A stretch of 64,000 bases of DNA, from positions 1-64,000 of the forward strand of contig JADZBH010000067.1 of NCBI GenBank assembly GCA_020852175.1. Reading direction: 5' to 3'. The first letter of the stretch is position 1; each line of letters opens with the position of its first letter. The notes beneath the pieces are model-generated. The model saw only the letters and a program-made list of their open reading frames with translations. It did no database searches and was not told the origin of the DNA. Below, one piece after another: positions 27,526 through 35,502 of this stretch. The DNA is from Bryobacterales bacterium. GTDB lineage: Bacteria; Acidobacteriota; Terriglobia; Bryobacterales; Bryobacteraceae. A program made the position numbers and the translations under genes.

Positions 27526-27573
27526 GATGGATCTCCTTGTTCAATACCTTCGGTTGCGGGGCGATGGACTGGA

Positions 27574-28083
27574 CTACTCTGCCGCGGGTTCGGCCGGCGG
27601 GGCCTCGGCTTCCACGGCCGGGGCGGCAGGAGCGGCCGGGGCAGCGGGAGCGGGGGCGCCGGGGGTACCCGGGGCAGGCGCGCCCGGCGCGGCGGGAGCA
27701 GCGGCCAAGGGCGCGGCGGGCGGCGGTGCGGCCGGCGGCGGCTTCCGCGCGGCGCGCTTCTCGCGAGCCTTCTTGCGCTTCTCCAGCCACTTCAGCTTCT
27801 CGTCCATGCGCACCGTCAGCCACTTCAGCACCAGGTCGGACACGCGCAAACGGCGCTCCACTTCCTTGATGCCCTCGGCCGTGGTGTGGAACACCAGCAG
27901 CACATAGAAGCCTTCGGCCCGCTTTTCCACCTTGTAGGCGAGCTTGCGCACGCCCCACTTGTCAACCTTATCCACCTTGCCGCCGGAGCCCGTGATCACG
28001 CTCTCCAACTGGCTTACCAGCGCGTCGAGATCTTCCTCGGGCGCGTCGTGCTTCGCGATGAACAACTCTTCGTAGATCCTCAT
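27574..28083 (-). CDS. rpsF: 30S ribosomal protein S6 with Ala/Pro-rich tail
   Basis: Standard S6 fold over residues 1-100 (MRIYEELFIAK, GGKVDKVDKWGVRKLAYKV). After a Lys/Arg-rich helix comes a 45-residue low-complexity tail made almost only of Ala, Pro, Gly and Glu. Most S6 proteins are 95-135 residues; this one has 169. The ATG overlaps the pth stop (ATGA). No ssb follows. Confidence 0.95.
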   Translation of the reverse strand: MRIYEELFIAKHDAPEEDLDALVSQLESVITGSGGKVDKVDKWGVRKLAYKVEKRAEGFYVLLVFHTTAEGIKEVERRLRVSDLVLKWLTVRMDEKLKWLEKRKKAREKRAARKPPPAAPPPAAPLAAAPAAPGAPAPGTPGAPAPAAPAAPAAPAVEAEAPPAEPAAE

Positions 28084-28691
28084 TGATCCTCTTCGTTACT
28101 GCCTGGGGCGCGACGATTGAACCTCGTCATGGCCTTTTCGGCGCCTTCGGCGATTATGGACTCCACTGCATCGGACGCGGCGTCCAGCAGTTCATCCAAC
28201 TCTTTCAACTGTGCCCGCCGGAAAGGGTCGAGCACAAACCGTGCACCATCCGCGACCGGATGGCCGGGGTGGATCCCCAGCCGCAGCCGGGGAAACTCTT
28301 GCGTGCCACAGGCGGCGATCACGCTTTTCACGCCGTTGTGGCCCGCGGCCGAACCCGACGGACGTATCCGCAGGTTCCGCCACGGCAGCGCCAGTTCGTC
28401 ATAAACCAGCAGCAGCCGTTCCATCGGGATCCCTTCCTTGACCAGCATGCCTTTCACGGCCGGCCCGCTCAGGTTCATGAACGTTTGCGGTTTCACCAGA
28501 ATCACCGGCGTCCCCGCCACACGTCCCGATCCCACCAAAGACATCGCCTCTTTCCTTGCCACCCGGATTCCGTGGCGCCCGGCCAGCCGGTCCACCACGA
28601 GAAAGCCGAGGTTATGCGGCGTCAACTCGTATTGCGGTCCGGGATTGCCAAGTCCGGCAATCAGCCAGGGGCCATCGGAAGCCGGGGACAT
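28080..28691 (-). CDS. pth: Peptidyl-tRNA hydrolase
   Basis: Releases tRNA from stalled peptidyl-tRNA by ester hydrolysis. 203 residues. Signature stretches are AGLGNPGPQYELTPHNLGF with the catalytic His in TPHN, VKPQTFMNLSG, LLVYDELALPW and GSAAGHNGVKSV. It is placed between rplY and rpsF in the same operon, a common arrangement. Confidence 0.96.
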   Translation of the reverse strand: MSPASDGPWLIAGLGNPGPQYELTPHNLGFLVVDRLAGRHGIRVARKEAMSLVGSGRVAGTPVILVKPQTFMNLSGPAVKGMLVKEGIPMERLLLVYDELALPWRNLRIRPSGSAAGHNGVKSVIAACGTQEFPRLRLGIHPGHPVADGARFVLDPFRRAQLKELDELLDAASDAVESIIAEGAEKAMTRFNRRAPGSNEEDQ

Positions 28692-28714
28692 GGTCGAGGA
28701 CTAGCGGAAGGCGG

Positions 28715-29413
28715 CTACTTCTTCTTGTCGCCGGCCTTCTTGTCGCCGGCAGCCGGGGCAGCCTCTTCCTTCTTGCCCTTCTTGGCCACTTCCGGTTCCT
28801 TGGCTGTGGCGGCGGCGGCATCGCCTTCGGCCAGCGTCTCCGTCAAGGAGTCGCGCAGCGCCACCACGTGGCACACCACCGTGTCCGGCGGGCTCACCAG
28901 CTTCATCGAACCGGCCAGAGGCAGTTCCTGCGCCCGGATGCTGTCGCCGATCATCATCGCCGCGATGTCCACCGTGATGGACTCGGGAATGTCGGCCGGC
29001 AGGCACTCGAACTCGATTTCGCGGAAAACGAACTCGAAGTGGCCGCCATGCAGCTTCACGCCCTGCGGATCGCCCGTGGTGTGCACAGGCACCTTCACGC
29101 GCAGCGGCTTGTTCAGGTCGATGCGCATCAGGTCGATGTGCATCAGCGTGTCCTTGATCGGGTGATGCAGCCAGTCGATGACCATGACGGGCGTGTTTTC
29201 GCGCCCCGGCACATCGAGGTTGAAGATCGTGTTGTGGCCCGAACCGGTGTGCAGAATCCTGTTCAGTTCCTTCGGGCTGACGGTGACTGCGACGCTGTCC
29301 TTGCCAGCGCCATACAGCACCGCGGGGATCTTGCCATCCACGCGCAGACGGCGGGCGGCATTCTTGCCTCGCGTTTCGCGGGCGTCCGCGGTAATCGTAA
29401 TATCCTTACGCAT
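28715..29413 (-). CDS. rplY: 50S ribosomal protein L25 (CTC type)
   Basis: 5S rRNA-binding protein of the long, general-stress CTC form. The start MRKDITITADARETRGK at 29413 fits the family; a longer in-frame extension upstream is unlike L25. The N-terminal L25 domain (1-95) is followed by the TL5/CTC beta domain and a Lys/Ala-rich tail (KKGKKEEAAP, DKKAGDKKK). 232 residues. It sits between prs and pth, the standard order. Confidence 0.94.
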   Translation of the reverse strand: MRKDITITADARETRGKNAARRLRVDGKIPAVLYGAGKDSVAVTVSPKELNRILHTGSGHNTIFNLDVPGRENTPVMVIDWLHHPIKDTLMHIDLMRIDLNKPLRVKVPVHTTGDPQGVKLHGGHFEFVFREIEFECLPADIPESITVDIAAMMIGDSIRAQELPLAGSMKLVSPPDTVVCHVVALRDSLTETLAEGDAAAATAKEPEVAKKGKKEEAAPAAGDKKAGDKKK

Positions 29414-29518
29414 AACTCTCTCTTCCCTGGAGCGTAGTCCTGCCGGCGGCAGGAGCTCTCTGCCTCGGACCACGGTGTCCAGCGGTGGGTTTCGTTCCCG
29501 CGCGCCCAGGCGCAAGGC

Positions 29519-30463
29519 CTAGACAAACAGGGTGCTGACCGAGCTCGCTTCGTGAATCGACTGGATGGCCCGGGCCAGCAACGGAGCCACCGACATCGCG
29601 CGAATCCGTCCGCAGGCCGCGGCCGGGTCGCTCAGCGGAATCGAGTTGGTGATGACCACCTCTTCAATCCGCGAATTCGTGATGCGCTCCACGGCAGGCC
29701 CCGAAAGAACCCCGTGCGTCGCGCAAGCCGAAACTTTCCTGGCCCCATTGGCCAGAAGCGCTTCGGCGCCTTTTACCAGTGTACCAGCAGTGTCGATGAT
29801 GTCGTCGACCATCAGGCAGTGCTTCCCCGCCACCTCGCCGATGATGTGCATCACCTCGGCCACGTTGACGTCGGTCCGCCGCTTGTCGATGATCGCCAGC
29901 GGCGCGTCCATCCGTTTGGCGAAGGCGCGCGCGCGCTCCACGCCGCCCGCGTCCGGACTCACCACCACCAGGTCTTCGCCCACCAGGTGGTTGAAGGCGT
30001 CGATCAGCACGGGCGCGGCGAACAGGTGGTCCACGGGCACGTCGAAAAAGCCTTGAATCGGCGCCGCGTGCAGGTCCAGCGCCAACACGCGATGAATGCC
30101 GGAGGTCTCCATCAGGCTTGCCACCAGTTTGGCCGAAATCGGCACGCGCGGACGGTCCTTGCGGTCCTGCCGCGCATAGCCGTAGTAGGGCAGCACGGCC
30201 GTGATCCGCTCCGCCGAGGCCCGCTTCAACGCATCGGCCATCAACAACAGTTCGAACAGGTTCTTCTCCACGGGCGTGCAGGTGGGTTGCACGACAAACG
30301 CATCGGCGCCGCGCACGTTTTCATGCACCTGCAGGTGAATTTCGCCATCGGAGAAGGTGCGCACGGTGGCGTCGCCCACCTGCACCCCCAAACAGTGGCA
30401 GATTTCCTGCGCCAGCGCCGGATTGGCATTTCCAGTAAAGATCTTCAAACGGTCGAAACTCAT
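29519..30463 (-). CDS. prs: Ribose-phosphate pyrophosphokinase
   Basis: Makes PRPP from ribose 5-phosphate and ATP for nucleotide, histidine and tryptophan synthesis. 314 residues from the ATG at 30463 (MSFDRLKIFTGNANPALA). Family blocks are FSDGEIHLQVHENVRG, YYGYARQDRKDRPRVPISAKL, DLHAAPIQGFFD, SPDAGGVERAR and the PRPP loop MVDDIIDTAGTL. It lies 8 bases after ispE. A longer open frame extends upstream but overlaps ispE. Confidence 0.96.
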   Translation of the reverse strand: MSFDRLKIFTGNANPALAQEICHCLGVQVGDATVRTFSDGEIHLQVHENVRGADAFVVQPTCTPVEKNLFELLLMADALKRASAERITAVLPYYGYARQDRKDRPRVPISAKLVASLMETSGIHRVLALDLHAAPIQGFFDVPVDHLFAAPVLIDAFNHLVGEDLVVVSPDAGGVERARAFAKRMDAPLAIIDKRRTDVNVAEVMHIIGEVAGKHCLMVDDIIDTAGTLVKGAEALLANGARKVSACATHGVLSGPAVERITNSRIEEVVITNSIPLSDPAAACGRIRAMSVAPLLARAIQSIHEASSVSTLFV

Positions 30464-30471
30464 AGCGGGAC

Positions 30472-31482
30472 TCAGCGAATCGTACTGCGGGGAGGTCCGC
30501 TTCTCCTGCTGGAGGAAGCGTGGGATGCGTATGGGCTTTGCGGCGGCCATTGTGTCGTGCGGACTACCTTTGCCAGGGCGCGGAACCATGCGGCGCGGTA
30601 CCGGGCGCGGTTCATGAACCGCGTAAGCACCACGGGAGCGCCGCCCAGACTCTCCCCGGCCTCGCGGAGCTTCGCGCGAGATGGGAATACCCCGAACAGC
30701 GTCGACCCGCTTCCACTCATCCGGGCCGGGTCCGCCCCAGCCAGTTCCAACTTGCGCCGGAGCGCGGACAACTCAGGATGCAGGCCAAAGACCGGACCCT
30801 CGAAATCGTTGTGGCAGTACCGCTGCCACCCGGCCCCCGGCCGCACCGTCATAAGCGCCGCCACCAGGGCCCGGAAAGTCTCCAGTGTAGGTATCGGGTC
30901 CGGCAATGTCAATTCGGATACAGATGCCCGTCCAAGCCGCCGGAATGCCTCCGGCGTGGATACATGAACCCCAGGCGTGGCCAACAGGACATGTCCCGCC
31001 GCGGGCGTGCTCAATGGGTAAAGTTCCTCGCCCCGGCCCAGTCCCAACGACGTGCCGCCATGCAGGAAAAAGGGAACGTCGGAGCCGAGCGACAGGGCCA
31101 GGCGCTCCAGTTCCGCCATCGTCAGCGGCCGCCCCGCCAGCGCGGGCAGGGCCAGCAGCACCGCCGCCGCGTCCGTCGAGCCGCCTCCCAACCCGCCGCC
31201 CATAGGGATACGCTTGTCCAGCCGCATCTCCCAGGTTCCGCGCAGATGGGCCGCCTCGGCCACGGCCTGGGCCGCTTTCAGAACCAGGTTGCCGGGAATC
31301 GACAGCGGGTCGTCGAGCGTGATCCGCAACGGGCCGCCGGATTGGTGGCGTACTGTCAGACGGTCGGCCAGCCCGATGGTTTGAAACACCGTGCGCAACT
31401 CGTGGTAGCCGTCGCCGCGCCTGCCCAACACGAGCAGTGACAGGTTCAGCTTGGCAAATGCCGGAACCACCACCTCATGCAC
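30472..31482 (-). CDS. ispE: 4-diphosphocytidyl-2-C-methyl-D-erythritol kinase
   Basis: GHMP kinase of the non-mevalonate isoprenoid pathway. Signature blocks are AFAKLNLSLLVLGRRGDGYHEL, the ATP loop PMGGGLGGGSTDAAA and SGSGSTLFG. The GTG at 31482 is preferred because GGAGGG lies just before it; a GTG at 31500 would add six residues. The last 35 or so residues (from about FRALAKVV) are an unusual basic tail beyond the normal end near GAPVVLTRF. It lies between apt and prs. Confidence 0.93.
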   Translation of the reverse strand: MHEVVVPAFAKLNLSLLVLGRRGDGYHELRTVFQTIGLADRLTVRHQSGGPLRITLDDPLSIPGNLVLKAAQAVAEAAHLRGTWEMRLDKRIPMGGGLGGGSTDAAAVLLALPALAGRPLTMAELERLALSLGSDVPFFLHGGTSLGLGRGEELYPLSTPAAGHVLLATPGVHVSTPEAFRRLGRASVSELTLPDPIPTLETFRALVAALMTVRPGAGWQRYCHNDFEGPVFGLHPELSALRRKLELAGADPARMSGSGSTLFGVFPSRAKLREAGESLGGAPVVLTRFMNRARYRAAWFRALAKVVRTTQWPPQSPYASHASSSRRSGPPRSTIR

Positions 31483-31503
31483 TGTCGCCCTCCGCCCCAC
31501 GGC

Positions 31504-32019
31504 CTAATAATGGAGCAGCGAATGAATCGTCCGCCCGGCCAGCTTGGATCGGCCGTTCAGGAAATCCAGCTCAATCACGAAGGCCAGTCCGGCCACCGTG
31601 CCGCCGAGCTTTTCCACCAACTGCGCCGTCGCCGCCGCCGTGCCGCCCGTGGCCAGAACATCGTCCACGATCCACACGCGCTGGCCCGGCTGGATGGCGT
31701 CTTCGTGGATCTCCAGCCTGTCGGTGCCGTATTCGAGCGCATACTCCACCGACACGGTCCTGGCCGGCAGCTTTTTCGGCTTGCGCACCGGCGCGAAGCC
31801 CACACCCAGCGCCGTGGCCACGGCGGGCGCGAAAAAGAACCCGCGCGCCTCGATACCCAGCACCAGGTCCGCCGGCGCCGTCCGCGCGGCCTTCTCCAGT
31901 CCGTCGATGGCGGCGGCCAACCCCTTGCCATCCTTCAACAGCGTCGTGATGTCGTAAAAATTGATGCCCGGCTTCGGGAAGTCCGGAACCTCGCGGATGA
32001 GTGCTTTCAGGTGGTCCAT
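31504..32019 (-). CDS. apt: Adenine phosphoribosyltransferase
   Basis: Salvages adenine to AMP with PRPP. 171 residues. The type I phosphoribosyltransferase PRPP loop VWIVDDVLATGGT and the N-terminal REVPDFPKPGINFYDITTLL are both characteristic, as is EARGFFFAPAVA. It sits between folB-folK and ispE in the same operon, and prs two genes downstream makes its substrate. Confidence 0.95.
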   Translation of the reverse strand: MDHLKALIREVPDFPKPGINFYDITTLLKDGKGLAAAIDGLEKAARTAPADLVLGIEARGFFFAPAVATALGVGFAPVRKPKKLPARTVSVEYALEYGTDRLEIHEDAIQPGQRVWIVDDVLATGGTAAATAQLVEKLGGTVAGLAFVIELDFLNGRSKLAGRTIHSLLHY

Positions 32020-32037
32020 GGAAAAGGAACTCTCAGT

Positions 32038-32901
32038 CTACCAGGGAGCCGCGCCGGCCCACTCGATGCGCATCGCCCCGGAGGCGGCCGCGCGCAACTC
32101 CGCCACCGTGCGTCCCAGTCCCGGCACCACCACATCCGCCGCGATCTCGGCCAGCGGCTCCAGCACGAACAGCCGCTCATGCAGGCGCGGGTGAGGCACG
32201 CGCAACCCATCCTCGGCAATCGTCCCGCCGCTCCACAGCAGGATGTCCAGATCGATCGTCCGCGGTCCGTTGGGAATCGTGCGCTCCCGTCCCATGGCCG
32301 CCTCGATGCCCTGAAGAAAGGCCAGCATCTCAGCGGGCCTCCGCTCCGTTTTCACCCGGGCCGCGGCGTTCAGGAACCAGGACTGGTCGAGATAGCCCAC
32401 CGGCTCCGTGCGCCACAACGACGACACGGCCTCCACCTCACACTCACGGCCTAGAGCCGCCAGCGCCGCGCGCAGGTTCGCCCGGGGATCTCCGACGTTG
32501 GAGCCCAGCGCCAGATAAACGTCCGTCATGCCACGCCCGGCCTTCCGCGTCCGGACAATCTCCACGCCCGGCCACTCCACGCCGAGATGCGCCAGCGCTT
32601 GCGGTTTGCGCACCAACAAACGGACGCCCGCCACCGGGAAGCAGCGTAGAATCTCCTGCGCCATGGCTTCGGCCAGCGTCTCGATCAATGCGTAGGAACG
32701 CCTCGCCGCCACGGCGTGCAGGGCGTCGCGCACCAGCGCGTAGTCCACCGTGTCGCCCACATCGTCCGACGCCGCCGCGCGGCGGATGTCGATGTCCAGT
32801 TCCACGTCCGCGATCAACTCCTGCGGCCGCGCGCGCTCCTCGGCGGGTACGCCCACATGGCCCATCAGCCGCACGCCCCGCAGATGGATCGTGCCGCTCA
32901 C
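32038..32901 (-). CDS. folK: Fused dihydroneopterin aldolase / HPPK
   Basis: Two consecutive folate-pathway enzymes in one 287-residue chain. Residues 1-120 are FolB (dihydroneopterin aldolase): IHLRGVRLMGHVGVPAEER, DTVDYALV and YALIETLAEAMA. Residues 125-287 are FolK (pyrophosphokinase): YLALGSNVGDPRANL, FLNAAARVKT, GPRTIDLDIL and VPHPRLHERLFVL. The start overlaps the folP stop by four bases, so folP, folB and folK activities are translationally coupled. Confidence 0.93.
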   Translation of the reverse strand: MSGTIHLRGVRLMGHVGVPAEERARPQELIADVELDIDIRRAAASDDVGDTVDYALVRDALHAVAARRSYALIETLAEAMAQEILRCFPVAGVRLLVRKPQALAHLGVEWPGVEIVRTRKAGRGMTDVYLALGSNVGDPRANLRAALAALGRECEVEAVSSLWRTEPVGYLDQSWFLNAAARVKTERRPAEMLAFLQGIEAAMGRERTIPNGPRTIDLDILLWSGGTIAEDGLRVPHPRLHERLFVLEPLAEIAADVVVPGLGRTVAELRAAASGAMRIEWAGAAPW

Positions 32902-33716
32902 GCCCGTAGCACCGCCTCGGCCACGGCAATGGCCCGCCGTGCCGCGGCCACGTCATGCGCGCGGATGATCCGCGCCCCGCCCAGCACCGCCGCCGTGATG
33001 GCCGCCACCGTGCCGTCACGCCGGTTTTCCAGCGGTTGCATATCGGCCAGGGCGCCCAGGAACCGCTTCCGCGAGGCCCCGATCAGCACCGGCACGCCCA
33101 GCGCGGCCAACTCCGGCATGCGGCGCAGCAATGTGAAATTGTGCTCTGCCGTCTTGGCGAAACCGAGTCCGGGGTCGATGGCGATATCCTCGATGCCCAC
33201 GGCCCGCAGCGCCGCCACGCGTCCGGCCAGATAGCTTTTCACCTCCTCCGCCACGTCGCCGTACACGGCAAGCGTCTGCATGGTCTCCGGCGTGCCACGC
33301 ATATGCATGGCGATGCACGAAGCCCCATGCCGCCGCGCCACCTCGATCAGTTCCGTGTCTTCAAAGCCCGCCACGTTGTTCACGATCCGCGCTCCAAGCC
33401 GCAGGCACTCCCCGGCCACCGCCGCCTTGCGCGTGTCGATGGAGACCGCCACGCGGGTCGTCCCCGCCAGCCATTCCACCACCGGCGCCACTCGCCGCAA
33501 CTCTTCTTCCAACGGCACGGGCGGCGCACCCGGCCGTGTGCTCTCGCCTCCCACGTCGATGATGACGGCGCCTTCCTCCACCATGCGCGACGCCTGCGCC
33601 CGCGCCGCTGGCTCATCGAAGAACCGCCCGCCGTCGGAGAAGGAATCCGGCGTGACATTCAAAATGCCCATCAGCAGCGTCCGGCCCGCGTCCAGCAACC
33701 GGCCGCCGCCGGTCAT
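32898..33716 (-). CDS. folP: Dihydropteroate synthase
   Basis: Condenses the pterin pyrophosphate with p-aminobenzoate; the sulfonamide target. 272 residues. LMGILNVTPDSFSDGG, DVGGESTRPGA, SIDTRKAAVA, IVNNVAGF, IDPGLGFAKT and GASRKRFLG are all classic. The start ATG at 33716 overlaps the acylphosphatase stop (ATGA), and the stop overlaps the folB-folK start. Upstream in-frame extension into acyP has no support. Confidence 0.96.
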   Translation of the reverse strand: MTGGGRLLDAGRTLLMGILNVTPDSFSDGGRFFDEPAARAQASRMVEEGAVIIDVGGESTRPGAPPVPLEEELRRVAPVVEWLAGTTRVAVSIDTRKAAVAGECLRLGARIVNNVAGFEDTELIEVARRHGASCIAMHMRGTPETMQTLAVYGDVAEEVKSYLAGRVAALRAVGIEDIAIDPGLGFAKTAEHNFTLLRRMPELAALGVPVLIGASRKRFLGALADMQPLENRRDGTVAAITAAVLGGARIIRAHDVAAARRAIAVAEAVLRA

Positions 33717-33994
33717 CGTTTCACCCGGAAGCCGCCGCCCGCCAGCGGCGCGGCTTCGTTCACATCCACGCGTCTCACCTCGCTCCAGCGCGGACCCGTG
33801 CGCAGCAATCCTTCCAACGCGCTCACCTGTTCCACCGCACCCTGCGCGTGCGCCTCCACGGTTCCATCGTCCGCGTTTCGCACCCATCCGGCCAGCCCCA
33901 ACGCCGTCGCGTGCCGCTCCACGAACGCGCGAAACCCCACGCCCTGCACGCGTCCGTGCACCACATAATGCCTGGCAATGGGCGCTGGCTTCAC
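33713..33994 (-). CDS. acyP: Acylphosphatase
   Basis: Small enzyme of 93 residues hydrolysing carboxyl-phosphate bonds. The catalytic GRVQGVGFRAFVERHA (Arg of VQGVGFR) and GWVRNADDGTVEAHAQG, with the second catalytic residue Asn, are intact. First gene of the minus-strand folate/nucleotide/ribosomal run, divergent from hemB. The 77-base gap to hemB should hold both promoters. Confidence 0.93.
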   Translation of the reverse strand: MKPAPIARHYVVHGRVQGVGFRAFVERHATALGLAGWVRNADDGTVEAHAQGAVEQVSALEGLLRTGPRWSEVRRVDVNEAAPLAGGGFRVKR

Positions 33995-34071
33995 ACCTCC
34001 AGCATAACGGCCCTCCGCCTGGAAGGATGCATCCCGGGCCGCCTCCCCGCCCGGCGCTACACTACCCTGTG

Positions 34072-35043
34072 ATGGCTTACCCGGAAACCCGTCTGCGCCG
34101 CTTGCGCGCCAACGAACCCATGCGCCGCCTGGTCCGCGAGACCAGACTCGAACCCGAAAACTTCATCCTCCCCCTGTTCGTGTGCTCCGGCGAAGGCGTC
34201 CGGCGGGACATCTCCTCCATGCCCGGCAACGCCCAGCTTTCCATCGACCGGTTGGTGGCCGAGTGCGCCGAGGTCCGTTCGCTCGGCATCGGCGGCGTCA
34301 TCCTGTTCGGAATTCCCGATTCCAAGGACGAGAGCGCCAGCGGCAACTACGACCCGGAGGGCATCGTGCAGCGCGCGATTCGCGCCATCAAGCGCGAGGT
34401 TCCGGGACTGCTGGTGGCCACCGACGTCTGCAACTGCGAATACACCAGCCACGGCCATTGCGGCAAGGTGGTGGCGGGCGAGGTGGTGAACGACGAGAGC
34501 ATCGAGTGGCTCGCCCGCGCCGCCGTCACGCACGCCGAATGCGGCGCCGATATCGTCGCCCCGTCGGACATGATGGATGGCCGCGTGGCCGGAATCCGCG
34601 AAGCGCTCGACGACGCCGGCCACGCCAACACGCCCATCATGAGCTACGCCGCCAAGTACGCCTCGTGTTTCTACGGGCCGTTCCGCGAGGCCGCCGAGTC
34701 CACGCCCCAGTTCGGCGACCGGCGCGGCTATCAGATGGATCCTCCCAACTGGCGCGAGGCCATCCGCGAGATGGAACTCGACCTGGAGGAGGGCGCCGAC
34801 ATCTTGATGGTGAAACCGGCCCTGCCCTATCTCGATGTAATCGCCCGCGCCCGGGAGCAGTTCGATGTGCCCATCGCCGCCTACCAGGTGTCGGGCGAAT
34901 TCAGCATGATCATGGCCGCCGCCCGCAACGGCTGGATCGACGAACAGCGCGCCATGCTCGAATCGCTCGTCTCGATCAAACGAGCCGGCGCGGGCATCAT
35001 ACTCACCTACTTCGCCAAGGCAGCCGCGCGCGCGCTGGGGTGA
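34072..35043 (+). CDS. hemB: Delta-aminolevulinic acid dehydratase (porphobilinogen synthase)
   Basis: Condenses two 5-aminolevulinates into porphobilinogen. 323 residues. Metal-site DVCNCEYTSHGHCG, Schiff-base lysine region APSDMMDGR...IMSYAAKYAS and VKPALPYLDVI, and YQVSGEFSMI are conserved. Cysteines in CNC...HC suggest a zinc-type enzyme. There is no ribosome site before the ATG. A -10-like TACACT at 34058-34063 lies eight bases upstream, so the mRNA may be leaderless. Confidence 0.95.
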   Translation: MAYPETRLRRLRANEPMRRLVRETRLEPENFILPLFVCSGEGVRRDISSMPGNAQLSIDRLVAECAEVRSLGIGGVILFGIPDSKDESASGNYDPEGIVQRAIRAIKREVPGLLVATDVCNCEYTSHGHCGKVVAGEVVNDESIEWLARAAVTHAECGADIVAPSDMMDGRVAGIREALDDAGHANTPIMSYAAKYASCFYGPFREAAESTPQFGDRRGYQMDPPNWREAIREMELDLEEGADILMVKPALPYLDVIARAREQFDVPIAAYQVSGEFSMIMAAARNGWIDEQRAMLESLVSIKRAGAGIILTYFAKAAARALG

Positions 35044-35085
35044 GGGCGGGGCCCATTGAAACGCGGCTTGGAGCCGATAAGTGCC

Positions 35086-35502
35086 ATGGATGTCTTTTCA
35101 CCACGGAAACGCAGCGCTGTCATGCGCATGGTCAAGAGCCGCGACACGGCCCCGGAGTTGTCGGTTCGAAAGCTTATCCGTGATCTCGGGTTTCGATACC
35201 GGCTGCATCGAAAAGACCTTCCGGGGTGTCCGGATATCGTCCTCTCGAAACTGCATGCCGTTATCTTCGTGCATGGCTGTTTCTGGCACCAGCACCGCTG
35301 TAAGGCGGGCGCGGCTCCCACTTCCAGGAGGGCGTATTGGGACGCGAAACTGCAGGGCAATGTAAGAAGGGACCGCCGGAACTGGAAACTGCTGCGCAAC
35401 TCTGGCTGGAAAGTCCTTATAATTTGGGAGTGCGAGATTCGCGAGATCGAGAGGCTCACGCGGAAGATAAGGCGGTTCCTTGCTCCACTCCCGTCCCCAT
35501 GA
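35086..35502 (+). CDS. vsr: Very-short-patch mismatch endonuclease Vsr
   Basis: Nicks beside T:G mismatches left by deamination of 5-methylcytosine. 138 residues from the ATG at 35086 (MDVFSPRKRSAVMRMVKS); a TTG 30 bases upstream is less likely. Family motifs are RDTAPELSVRKL, GFRYRLHRKDLPGCPDIVL with the active-site Asp, IFVHGCFWHQHRC with the zinc ligands and catalytic His, and IIWECE. It overlaps the methyltransferase gene by four bases, as expected for a repair partner of a C5 methylase. Confidence 0.95.
   Translation: MDVFSPRKRSAVMRMVKSRDTAPELSVRKLIRDLGFRYRLHRKDLPGCPDIVLSKLHAVIFVHGCFWHQHRCKAGAAPTSRRAYWDAKLQGNVRRDRRNWKLLRNSGWKVLIIWECEIREIERLTRKIRRFLAPLPSP

Noticed and set aside
26034..31440. 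Many long plus-strand frames opposite the folate and ribosomal genes
   Set aside because: They are GC-rich antisense shadows with high Arg/Pro/His content and no recognisable domains.
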